Assembly: GCF_050942425.1 (NCBI RefSeq)
Contig: NZ_CP192063.1
Coordinates: forward strand, 7,998,001-8,062,000
Reading direction: 5' to 3'
DNA length: 64,000 bases
DNA from: Actinoallomurus sp050942425
GTDB lineage: Bacteria; Actinomycetota; Actinomycetes; Streptosporangiales; Streptosporangiaceae
Shown: one piece after another, positions 32,287 to 39,854 of the stretch
Position numbering within the stretch: position 1 is the first letter of the stretch
How the letters are laid out: every line of letters begins with the position of its first letter
Notes under the pieces: model-generated
Told to the model about the DNA's origin: nothing
Database searches by the model: none
The model's input: the letters and a program-made list of their open reading frames with translations, nothing else
Position numbers and translations under genes: made by a program

Positions 32287-32363
32287 CTCCTTCTCCATTG
32301 CCGAGGCGCGCTGGGCCGACCCAGGTCGAGATTGGGCGCGATACGGCGGCGCGAAAGTTGTAG

Positions 32364-32385
32364 ATTTGCGCAAGCGTACAGCCAT
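32364..32385 (+). promoter_or_regulatory. island operator copy C
   Basis: Aligns ungapped with the other four copies (ATTTGCGCAA at 1-10, GTACAG at 13-18); TTGCGCAA inside is a perfect palindrome. It lies 78 bp upstream of the ctaG-like start, in the intergenic region shared with the divergent phosphatase-like gene. Confidence 0.7.
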
Positions 32386-32438
32386 CTGGTCGGCGCACCG
32401 TCGCCGGGTGAGGGTTTCGGCGACGATGTGTACTGTAC

Positions 32439-32480
32439 AGTTGCGCAAGTCTTCAAGTATCGCGATTCAAATGCGATAAC
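32439..32480 (+). promoter_or_regulatory. island operator copy D with promoter
   Basis: Operator 32439-32460 (AGTTGCGCAA at 1-10, TTCAAGTAT at 14-22) overlaps a possible -35 TTCAAG (32452-32457); -10-like GATAAC follows at 32475-32480 with 17-bp spacing. The left side also forms the palindrome ACTGTACAGT (32432-32441). It reads toward the phosphatase-like gene. Confidence 0.7.
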
Positions 32481-32532
32481 GCATCCCCCGAGCCGCATCC
32501 TCCAGCGTCGATGACCAGGAAGGCCCCGTCGC

Positions 32533-34686
32533 TTGCCCCGGAGAATCCTTGCCGTCGCCGCAATACTGATCTCGGCGCTCATGCTCGTGCCCTCGGCCGA
32601 GGCGGACACCACCAGACCATCGAATGTCGTCATGATCGGCGTTCCAGGGCTGCGGTGGGCCGACCTGTCACCGACCGGGAGCCCGGTGCTGTGGAGGATG
32701 GCCCACGAGGGCTCGATAGCGTCGCTGTCGGTCCGTACGGTCGGAGCGTGGACCTGCCCGATCGATGGCTGGCTGACGCTGTCGGCCGGAACACGCGCGG
32801 CCTATCCGCGGATCCCTTGTGGGCAGAACCCTGGCGATCCGGTACGCCGGGGTGACATCTTTTACGCGCCGATGGCCGCCAATGCCCGGCAGATCAACCT
32901 GAAGTCGTATTTCCGCGCGGCCGCCGGCTCGCTGGGTGACGCGGTGCACCGAGCCGGGGCCGGCATCGCCGCGATCGGCCCGGGCGGCGCGCTGGCTGCC
33001 GCCGACTCGACCGGCGGGCTCGACGCGTACGCGCCCGCTCCGGAGACCTTCCACGATTGGGACCGTTACCGGGTCACCATCGTCGACCTGGAAAATGTGG
33101 TGCGGCCCTACCTTGGAGCCGGGGTGAGCCCGCACCGGCCCGCCCGTGTCACCGTGGCGCAGCGGGCCGCGGCGGTCCGCCAAGCGGACGCCGAGATCGG
33201 CCGGGTGCTCGCGGCCGTTCCTCCGGGCGGCAACGTGGTCGTCGCCGGTCTGTCCGATGAGTCCGATGCCCCGCACCTGCGCGCCGTTATCGCGCGTGGA
33301 CCCGCGTTCGCTCCGGGGCATTACCTCCGGTCGGCCTCGACCCGGCGCGATGGTTTGACGATCCTGCCCGACCTCACCGCCACGGTGTTGACGGCGGCGG
33401 GGCTGAGTGTCCCGGCTCAGGTGGTGGGTGATCCGTGGAGCCACGGCGGGGCCTATGGCGAGGTGAGCGGTGCGGCCGAGGCGATGCGCGGATACGACCG
33501 TGCGGCGCAGGTCGTACGAGGGACGGTGTCCGGATTCTTCGTCGCGTTCGTGGTCTGCCAGTTGCTGGTGTACGCGCTGGCCGCGGTCGGGCTTCGCGGG
33601 TCGGGCGGCGCCCGGCGGCGCCGGGTGCTGACTTTCGCCCGTACGCTGGCGCTCGCCGGCGCGGCGATCCCGGCCTCGACCTATCTCGTCAACCTGGTGC
33701 CCTGGTGGAAGGCGCCCCGGCCGGAGCCGTTGCTGTTCGCCGGCGTCCTCGCCGGTGCCGCGGCGCTGACGGCCATCGCGCTCGGCGGGCCGTGGCGCCG
33801 TGAGGTCATGACGCCCGGCACGATCGTGGCCGGGATCACCGCCCTGGTCGCCGGGGTCGATCTGCTGCGGGGCAGCCCGCTGCAGATGAACAGCCTGATG
33901 GGGTACTCGCCGCTGGTCGGTGGGCGCTACTACGGGCTCGGCAACATCGCGTTCGCGACATTCGCCACCGGCACCCTGTTCTTCGCCGCGGGGATCGCGC
34001 ATCTGCTGTTGCGCCGCGATCGGCGCGGCTGGGCGACGGTGGCGGTCATCGCACTCGGCGCCGCCGCGGACGTGCTGTCCGGGTCCCCAGGCCTTGGCGC
34101 CAAATTCGGCGGCACGGTCGCGCTGGTGCCCGGTACGGCGGTGACCGCGCTCATCGTGGCCGGAAAGCGGGTCACGCCGCTGCGGGTGCTCGGCTTCGCA
34201 CTCCTCGGCGTGGCCACCATCGCCACCATCTGCTGGCTGGACTATCTGCGACCGGTCGGGCAGCGCACCCATCTCGGCAGGTTCGCGGGGCAGGTCATGG
34301 CCGGCGACGCCCTGCCCGTGATCGCCCGTAAGCTGCACGCGATGCTCCACACCGTGGGCAACATCCCGCTGACCTTGCTGACCGCCGGCGGGGTGCTGTT
34401 CCTCTTCGTTGTGCTCCTGCGTACGAACGGCCGTGGAGGAGGCGGGCCGCTGACGGCCGCCTACGAACGCGCGCCGGCGCTGCGGGCAGGACTCACCGGC
34501 ACTCTGGTCACCTCGATGAGCGGCTTTGCGATCGAGGACTCCGGGATCGCCGTGCCGGCGATCGCGCTCACTCTGGCCGTGCCGCTCGCGTTCGCCGCCA
34601 GCGCCCGTGCCCTGGCCGACAGCCCCGCCGACAGTCCGGGGACCGGAGCAGGCGACAAGACCGATGACGCGATTCAGCTGCTGTGA
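32533..34686 (+). CDS. alkaline-phosphatase-like domain fused to polytopic membrane domain
   Basis: A 717-residue protein from a TTG preceded by AGGAAGG. A signal peptide (RRILAVAAILISALMLVPSAEA) leads to an outside domain of about 310 residues whose start SNVVMIGVPGLRWADL and later NVVVAGLSDES resemble the alkaline-phosphatase/sulfatase superfamily, although I cannot identify a full metal site. About nine to ten helices follow (e.g. FFVAFVVCQLLVYALAAVGL, YYGLGNIAFATFATGTLFFAAGIAHLLL). Similar proteins in actinomycetes are uncharacterised; an envelope-lipid phosphotransferase or hydrolase is a guess. Its stop overlaps the converging mgtA-like gene by 13 bp. Confidence 0.75.
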   Translation: MPRRILAVAAILISALMLVPSAEADTTRPSNVVMIGVPGLRWADLSPTGSPVLWRMAHEGSIASLSVRTVGAWTCPIDGWLTLSAGTRAAYPRIPCGQNPGDPVRRGDIFYAPMAANARQINLKSYFRAAAGSLGDAVHRAGAGIAAIGPGGALAAADSTGGLDAYAPAPETFHDWDRYRVTIVDLENVVRPYLGAGVSPHRPARVTVAQRAAAVRQADAEIGRVLAAVPPGGNVVVAGLSDESDAPHLRAVIARGPAFAPGHYLRSASTRRDGLTILPDLTATVLTAAGLSVPAQVVGDPWSHGGAYGEVSGAAEAMRGYDRAAQVVRGTVSGFFVAFVVCQLLVYALAAVGLRGSGGARRRRVLTFARTLALAGAAIPASTYLVNLVPWWKAPRPEPLLFAGVLAGAAALTAIALGGPWRREVMTPGTIVAGITALVAGVDLLRGSPLQMNSLMGYSPLVGGRYYGLGNIAFATFATGTLFFAAGIAHLLLRRDRRGWATVAVIALGAAADVLSGSPGLGAKFGGTVALVPGTAVTALIVAGKRVTPLRVLGFALLGVATIATICWLDYLRPVGQRTHLGRFAGQVMAGDALPVIARKLHAMLHTVGNIPLTLLTAGGVLFLFVVLLRTNGRGGGGPLTAAYERAPALRAGLTGTLVTSMSGFAIEDSGIAVPAIALTLAVPLAFAASARALADSPADSPGTGAGDKTDDAIQLL

Positions 34687-37427
34687 GCTTTTGCGACGTC
34701 GTGCGACCTGAGTGACGTGGCCTTGTTCCATCGGGCCTTGGCCGCGCTGATCAGCACGCAGTAGAGCACCAAGACCAGGAGCAGCAGCAGGACGCAGGCC
34801 GCGGGCAGGGCGGCCATCTGCAGCACGGGTGCGAGGGGAGAGTACGGAAGCGCCACGGCGATCGCCGTGAGGGCGAGAGTACCCAGCAGTACGGGAAGCG
34901 CGGCGTGGTCGCGGAGCGACGGCAGCCGGGGGCTGCGCAGCAGGTGGACCGCCGCGGCCTGGGTGAGCAGGTTCTCGACGAACCAACCAGTGTGGAACAG
35001 CGCCTGGGCAGCCGGTGTGGGATGGCTGCCGGTGGTGTGCAGCAGGATCGCGAAGGCGGTCAGGTCGGCGAGCGTGTTCATCGGCCCGAGCAGCAGGACG
35101 AACCGGGTGAGCCGGGCCGGCTCGAAGCGGCGCGGGCGCCGCAGCGTACGCGGGTCGACATGGTCGAAGGCGAGTGGAAGCAGGCACAGGTCGAAGCAGA
35201 GGTTCTGCACCAGGATCTGCATCGGCAGCATCGGCAGGAACGGCAGGATGACACTGGCCGCCAGCATCGACAGCACGTTGCCGAAGTTCGAGGAGATGGC
35301 GATCTCCAGATACTTCGTGATGTTCGCGAACGTGCGCCGCCCGTCGGTGACCGCCTCCGCCACGGCATCGAGGTTCTCCCTCAGCAGCACGACGTCAGCG
35401 GATTCACGCGCGATGTCGACGGCGCTCTCGACGGTGATCCCGACGTCCGCGTCGCGTAGTGCCATCGCGTCGTTGACGCCGTCGCCGAGGAACCCCACGG
35501 TGTGGCCGGCTGCCCGCAGCGCACGGACGATATGGGCCTTCTGCTCCGGGTCGACGCGCGCGAACACCGTGGTCTGCCCGACGAGCTCGCGCAACTCGGC
35601 GTCATCGCAGCCGGCGATGTCCTCGCCGAGCACGATGCGGCCCGGATCGATACCCGCGTCGCGGCAGATCCGCGCCGCGACCAGCGGGTGGTCTCCGGTG
35701 AGAACCTTCACGGTGACGCCGCGGTCGGCCAACGCCGCGATGGCCGCCGCAGCGGAAGGGCGTGGCTGGTCGCGGAAGCCGACGAACCCCACCAGAGTCA
35801 GGTCCTGCTCATCCGAGGGGCGGTAACCACCGATTCGTACCGGCTGGTCGGCCACGGCCACGGCGAGCACCCGGACACCGTCAGCGGCGTGCCGGTCGGT
35901 GAGCTCACGCAGCCGGTCGCGGTTCGCATCGGTCAGCGGCGTGTCGCCGTGCCGGGTCCGCAACCGGGTACAGCACTCCAGGACCTGCTCGAGCCCGCCC
36001 TTGGTGATCAGTGTCTCGGTGCCCAGCCCGGTCCGTACGACGACGCTGCCGCGCCGACGGGCGGGATCGAAGGGGATCACATCGACCCCGGTCCAGCCGT
36101 CGAGGGGGACATCCCGTTGCTCGGCGTGGGTCAGCAGTGCCTCGTCGAGTTCGTTGACGAGGATCGCTTCGTCGTCCTGAGCCGCCCACGCGCTGTTGAT
36201 GGCCGCCCAGCGCAGCACCTCCGGATCCGGGTGGCCCTCGGGGTCGAGATGGCAGTCGACCGTGATCCGGTCGTGGGTGAGGGTGCCGGTCTTGTCCACG
36301 CACAGCACGTCGACCGCACCGAGGTTGTGCAGCGCCGGCAGCCGTTTGATGATCACCTTCCGACGGGCGCTCACCTTGGCGCCCCTCGCCAGCGCCGTAC
36401 TGACCATCACCGGCAGCATCTCCGGCGTCATACCGACCGCGACGGAGATCGCGAACCACAGCGCCGCGAACCGCAGACCGTGCACGGCCGAATTCACCAC
36501 GAACACCAGCGGCGCGCACACGAGCATCAAACCGATCAGCGCGCGTGACACGCCCTTCACACCGCGGTCGAACGCGGTCTCGGCGCGCCGCGCCGGCAGC
36601 CGGGCATGCATCACGCCGAAGTAGGTCGACGCGCCGGTCGCGACCACGACAGCCGTGCCGGTGCCGGTGGCGACCGTGCTGCCCATGAAACACAGCCAGG
36701 GGCAGTCGAAGGCGCCCAGATCACCTGCCGGCCCGGGACCTGACGTGGCCGCCTGGTCAGTGGCGGTGTGCTTGGCGGCCGGCAGGGATTCGCCGGTCAG
36801 CACGGCCTGGTCCACCGACAGCCCCGTCGATCGCAGCAGTCGAATGTCGGCCGGGACCATGTCGCCGGGCGCCAGGTTCACGACGTCACCGGGGACAAGC
36901 TGGTCGATCGGGATTTCCCGCACCATCGGTGACGCCTGTGCCCGGGCACGGCGGACCACGGTGGCCGTGGTGCTCACCATCGCCCGCAGGGTGGCCGCGA
37001 CCCGGTCGAAGCGATGTTCCTGACGGACCTGCAACCAGCAGCTGACCAGCACCATCACGCTGATCACCGCCGTCGCGCCGAACGCGCCCAAGACGGCGGA
37101 CACGCCGCCGAGGGCCAGCAGGATCAGCACGAACGGATTCGTCGCCGCACGCAGCAACCGCGCAGCCCGCCCCGGTGCGCCGGAACCGGTGATGACGTTC
37201 TCGCCGTGGCGTACCAGGCGGGCCTGGGCCTGCTCCTCCGTCAGGCCCCGCGGCCCGCTCTCCAGCCGGCGGAGTACCTGCAACACCGGCATCGAGGCGT
37301 ATTCCGCCAGCCGGCCGCGCACCTGCGGCAGGCGCGGCCGGTCCGCCCCGCCAGGCGCGGGTGCGCCGGCGGCGGTGAACGGATCAGGCGCCCACGCCAC
37401 GACGGCGCCTTGAAACCGCGGACTCAT
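34674..37427 (-). CDS. MgtA/MgtB-type P-type ATPase (Mg2+ importer family)
   Basis: A 917-residue P3B-type ATPase. In order: N-terminal GLTEEQAQARLVRHGEN cation-ATPase motif, two helices, actuator with VLTGESLP, the MgtA hallmark SVAVGMTPEMLPVMVSTALARGA, phosphorylation site CVDKTGTLT, nucleotide-binding ITKGG, hinge VKVLTGDHPL and GFLGDGVNDAMALRDADVGITV, then six C-terminal helices. MgtA enzymes bring Mg2+ in down its gradient. It starts inside the 3' end of arsR (44-bp overlap), so the two form one operon under operator E. A shorter start at MPVLQVL is possible. Confidence 0.95.
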   Translation of the reverse strand: MSPRFQGAVVAWAPDPFTAAGAPAPGGADRPRLPQVRGRLAEYASMPVLQVLRRLESGPRGLTEEQAQARLVRHGENVITGSGAPGRAARLLRAATNPFVLILLALGGVSAVLGAFGATAVISVMVLVSCWLQVRQEHRFDRVAATLRAMVSTTATVVRRARAQASPMVREIPIDQLVPGDVVNLAPGDMVPADIRLLRSTGLSVDQAVLTGESLPAAKHTATDQAATSGPGPAGDLGAFDCPWLCFMGSTVATGTGTAVVVATGASTYFGVMHARLPARRAETAFDRGVKGVSRALIGLMLVCAPLVFVVNSAVHGLRFAALWFAISVAVGMTPEMLPVMVSTALARGAKVSARRKVIIKRLPALHNLGAVDVLCVDKTGTLTHDRITVDCHLDPEGHPDPEVLRWAAINSAWAAQDDEAILVNELDEALLTHAEQRDVPLDGWTGVDVIPFDPARRRGSVVVRTGLGTETLITKGGLEQVLECCTRLRTRHGDTPLTDANRDRLRELTDRHAADGVRVLAVAVADQPVRIGGYRPSDEQDLTLVGFVGFRDQPRPSAAAAIAALADRGVTVKVLTGDHPLVAARICRDAGIDPGRIVLGEDIAGCDDAELRELVGQTTVFARVDPEQKAHIVRALRAAGHTVGFLGDGVNDAMALRDADVGITVESAVDIARESADVVLLRENLDAVAEAVTDGRRTFANITKYLEIAISSNFGNVLSMLAASVILPFLPMLPMQILVQNLCFDLCLLPLAFDHVDPRTLRRPRRFEPARLTRFVLLLGPMNTLADLTAFAILLHTTGSHPTPAAQALFHTGWFVENLLTQAAAVHLLRSPRLPSLRDHAALPVLLGTLALTAIAVALPYSPLAPVLQMAALPAACVLLLLLVLVLYCVLISAAKARWNKATSLRSHDVAKAHSS

Positions 37428-37737
37428 CCCGCATCCGGTCGACCATCTGCCGCACGATCGTCACGATGTGCGGATCATCGACCAGGTAGACCTGGTGACG
37501 CCCTTCCCGGCGTGACCGGACCAACCCGGCGAGCTTCAATTTCGCCAGATGATGGCTGACCGTCGGGACGGTACCGCCCACCTGCGCGGCGATGGTGCCG
37601 ACATCGCGGTCGCCCTGCGCAAGCACCCACACGATGTGCAGCCGCATGGTCGCGGACAGCAACCCGAACGTGCCTGCCATGTCCTGAAGCAACTCAGGTG
37701 ACAGGCACGTCGGCGCCCCGGCACTGGTGTCCGCCAC
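37384..37737 (-). CDS. ArsR/SmtB-family repressor, likely master of the island regulon
   Basis: A 117-residue winged-helix repressor: FGLLSATMRLHIVWVLAQGDRDVGTIAAQVGGTVPTVSHHLAKLKLAGLVRSRREGRHQVYLV. DDPHIVTIVRQMVDRM in helix 5 offers Asp/His ligands of the kind used by SmtB/NmtR metal sensors, and a Cys lies near the N-terminus (APTCLS); the exact metal site is uncertain. GTG at 37737 follows GGAGGTGA. It leads the arsR-mgtA operon and has operator copy E 116 bp upstream. As the only regulator inside the block it is the best candidate to bind all five operators. Confidence 0.93.
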   Translation of the reverse strand: MADTSAGAPTCLSPELLQDMAGTFGLLSATMRLHIVWVLAQGDRDVGTIAAQVGGTVPTVSHHLAKLKLAGLVRSRREGRHQVYLVDDPHIVTIVRQMVDRMRDESAVSRRRRGVGA

Positions 37738-37852
37738 CGCTCACCTCCACACGTTGTCGGCATTACCGATCCGTTGCGGCCGGCCCGCGGAGGAGACCAA
37801 CGCAAGGAACGCCCAGGCTGGGAAGGCGTGTCCTTCCACGCCCCAGGCGAAC

Positions 37853-37874
37853 AGTTGTCGCACTGTACAAGTAT
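37853..37874 (+). promoter_or_regulatory. island operator copy E
   Basis: AGTTG at 1-5 and GTACAAGTAT at 13-22 align with copies A-D. It lies upstream of arsR-mgtA on the opposite strand, as expected for autoregulation. The surrounding DNA (gtacaagtatgaaatgttac) is locally AT-rich, like a promoter. Confidence 0.75.
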
Positions 37875-37931
37875 GAAATGTTACAGCGGATGCCGGTCGG
37901 CGCGTTGGGCCGAGGGCACGAAGGAATCGGC

Positions 37932-37957
37932 CGACCAGATCGCCGCCAGCTTCACGC
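37932..37957 (+). repeat. right copy of 26-bp direct repeat (attR-like)
   Basis: Identical to 24649-24674. It encodes DQIAASFT in a frame that has no gene body upstream, then PACRPWR and a stop, so it looks like the displaced end of the Gfo/Idh gene. Confidence 0.9.
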
Positions 37958-37980
37958 CCGCGTGCCGCCCTTGGAGGTGA

Positions 37981-38751
37981 TCAGCCGTTCGGTTTGAGCC
38001 ATAGTTGCAACGCCAGGCCGAGGCCGATCAGGACCACCAGCCAGCGCAGCAGAGTGGCCGGTAGGCGGCGTGCGATGCGGGGGCCGAGCGTGGAGCCGAC
38101 GAACATGCCCAGTCCTAGCGGTGCCACGGCCGTCCAGTCGACGGGACCGAGAACCGCGAAGGCCGCGGCGGAGATGAGCGCTGCCCCGCCGATGAGCATG
38201 TTCTTCAGGGCGTTGGCGGTGGCCAGACGGGGCTCGGAGGTGATCAGGAGGAGGGCGAGGATCATCACGCCGGACCCGGCGCCGAAGTAGCCGCTGTACA
38301 CCGACATCGCGATCAGTCCCAGCGGAAGGACCACACCGCTCGCCTCTGAAGGATGGCCGCTCCGGTTCCGCTGGTGGCGGGCGGCGAGCCGAGGCTGGGC
38401 GAGCAGGGCCAGCGAGCCGATGGCCACCAGGAACGGTACGACGCGGGCGAAGACGCCCGGTGGGGTGAACAGCAGCAGCAGAGAACCCGCCGCCCCGCCC
38501 AGGGCCGACAGCGGCACCCACCGGCGCAGCCATGGTCCATGGCCGACCAGCTCAGGCCGGGAGGCGAGGGCCGAGCCCGGCCAGCAGGCGACGACCGCGA
38601 CGATGTTGGCCACGTTCGCCGACAGGGCGGGAAGACCCGCCGCGAGAAGGGCGGGATAGGAGATCAACGAGGTGATGCCGCCCGCGGTGCCGACCACCCC
38701 GGCGAGCAGCCCTGCGGCACCCAGCAGTGCGACGCCACCGAGGCCGGTCAT
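37981..38751 (-). CDS. TauE/SafE-family membrane permease
   Basis: A 256-residue protein with about eight helices and the paired family motifs: GLLAGVVGTAGGITSLISYPALLAAGLPALSANVANIVAVV near the N-terminus and VYSGYFGAGSGVMILALLLI…TANALKNMLIGGAALISAAAF in the second half. Members move sulfite, sulfonates or other small organic anions. ATG at 38751 starts just before the first helix; in-frame text further upstream is the riboswitch, not protein. The ykkC-class leader implies control by guanidine or a nucleotide such as ppGpp or PRPP, unusual for this family. Confidence 0.9.
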   Translation of the reverse strand: MTGLGGVALLGAAGLLAGVVGTAGGITSLISYPALLAAGLPALSANVANIVAVVACWPGSALASRPELVGHGPWLRRWVPLSALGGAAGSLLLLFTPPGVFARVVPFLVAIGSLALLAQPRLAARHQRNRSGHPSEASGVVLPLGLIAMSVYSGYFGAGSGVMILALLLITSEPRLATANALKNMLIGGAALISAAAFAVLGPVDWTAVAPLGLGMFVGSTLGPRIARRLPATLLRWLVVLIGLGLALQLWLKPNG

Positions 38752-38808
38752 GACCGGACCGCCTGGACTGTGGATGTGTGATTGACGGCCGTGGCAGAGT
38801 TCACGGAA

Positions 38809-38860
38809 GGGCCTCCCTGCGGTCCGGCCCACCGAGAGGTGGGCAGGCGGATGGAAGCCC
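38809..38860 (-). promoter_or_regulatory. structured leader between riboswitch and TauE/SafE gene
   Basis: Nested pairing on the minus-strand RNA: outer stem GGGCUUCC/GGAGGCCC (38853-38860 with 38809-38816), then UCCG/CGGA (38848-38851 with 38823-38826), then a perfect 7-bp hairpin GCCCACC-UCUC-GGUGGGC (38827-38844). It directly follows the aptamer and is the likely expression platform. Confidence 0.6.
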
Positions 38861-38985
38861 CTCAGGGTTTTTATCCCGTCAGGTGTAGGCCGAGAGCCTC
38901 GGCCCTGGCGCCGCTCGGTCCAGTCCGACGGCACCCTGATTGTCATTGCTGAGGCGGGGCCGTCGCGGAACCCTAGACGCAACCG
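38861..38985 (-). ncRNA. ykkC-class riboswitch aptamer (guanidine-I or ppGpp/PRPP variant)
   Basis: The minus strand shows the ykkC core in order: CTAGGGTTCCG (38966-38976), GACTGGACCGAG (38914-38925), ACACC (38882-38886) and GACGGGATAAAAACCC (38865-38880), in which GGG pairs with CCC around AUAAAAA. A perfect GGCCGAG/CTCGGCC hairpin (38888-38904) and a CGACGGC…GCCGUCG helix fill the variable arms. These are the hallmark conserved blocks. Type 1 (guanidine) and type 2 (ppGpp, PRPP, ADP-like) aptamers share them, so the ligand is not settled here. It precedes the TauE/SafE gene in the same direction. Confidence 0.85.
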
Positions 38986-39050
38986 CGAGCTATCTGGATC
39001 TTATCAGCGGCAGAGCGGCTCAGTAAGTGTGTGATCACCCACGTCGCCCC

Positions 39051-39854
39051 CTATGGCCGTCGCGCCTGGCGGATGGCGTGTTCGGGGCGGTGGGTGGTGG
39101 TGCCGCCGTCGATGACGATGGTCTGGCCGGTGATGCGGCGGGCCTCGTCGGAGGCGAGGAAGGCGACCAGGGCCGCGACGTCCGCGGGTTCGGCGGCGTG
39201 GGGCAGGACGCGCTCGGCGGCCTTCTCCGCGAGGCGTTCGGGCGTCATCACGGCGCGGGCGACGTCGGTCAGGACGAGGCCGGGGGCGACGGCGTTGCAG
39301 CGGATGCCACGCGCCCCGTACATCGTGGCGACGTAGCGGGTGAGTGAGGTCAGGGCGGCCTTGGCGGAGCCGTACGCCGCGTGGTCGGTGTCGCCGAGCA
39401 GGCCCGACACCGACGACGTGTTGACGATCGCGCCGCCGTCGCGCATCGCCGGCACGGCGTACTTGCAGCCCAGCATGGCCCCGCGCAGGCTGACCGCGAG
39501 CGTGCGGTCCCACACCTCGATGTCCATGTGGGTGAGGTCGAGGTCGCGGCCGTAGACCTCGCGGCCGAGGGCCGCGGCGTTGTTGTGCAGCACGTCCAGG
39601 CGCCCGAACTCCCGTACGGTGCCGGCGACCATCCGCCGTACGGCCTCCTCGTCGCTGACGTCGGCGGCCAGCGGCAGGGCCGTGGCGCCCGCCTGCCGCA
39701 GGAGCTCCGCCGTCTCTCGCGCGGTGTCGTACCGGATGTCGGCGACCGCGACGCATGCGCCCTCGGCCGCGAGGCGTACGGCGACGGCGCGGCCGATGCC
39801 CGACCCGCCGCCCGTGATGAGCGCGACGCGGCCGGTGAACCTCGCCGCGTTCAC
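39051..39854 (-). CDS. SDR family NAD-dependent dehydrogenase
   Basis: A 267-residue classical SDR: TGGGSGIGRAVAVRLA near residue 12, DIRYDT after beta-2 (NAD-type), NNAA, catalytic Ser in NTSSVSG, AYGSAKAAL (Y-x-x-x-K) and a C-terminal IVIDGG. It begins at GTG in a GTGA overlap with the P450 stop, so translation is coupled. Last gene of the P450 operon, presumably oxidising an alcohol formed by the P450 or the hydrolase. Confidence 0.92.
   Translation of the reverse strand: MNAARFTGRVALITGGGSGIGRAVAVRLAAEGACVAVADIRYDTARETAELLRQAGATALPLAADVSDEEAVRRMVAGTVREFGRLDVLHNNAAALGREVYGRDLDLTHMDIEVWDRTLAVSLRGAMLGCKYAVPAMRDGGAIVNTSSVSGLLGDTDHAAYGSAKAALTSLTRYVATMYGARGIRCNAVAPGLVLTDVARAVMTPERLAEKAAERVLPHAAEPADVAALVAFLASDEARRITGQTIVIDGGTTTHRPEHAIRQARRP

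Noticed and set aside
37774..37980. 68-codon plus-strand ORF ending IAASFTPACRPWR
   Set aside because: Only its last part resembles a protein, being the displaced end of the Gfo/Idh gene; kept as a repeat, not a gene.
38861..38885. T-run with hairpin read as a plus-strand intrinsic terminator
   Set aside because: No plus-strand gene precedes it, and the T-run is the complement of the conserved GGGAUAAAAACCC block of the riboswitch.
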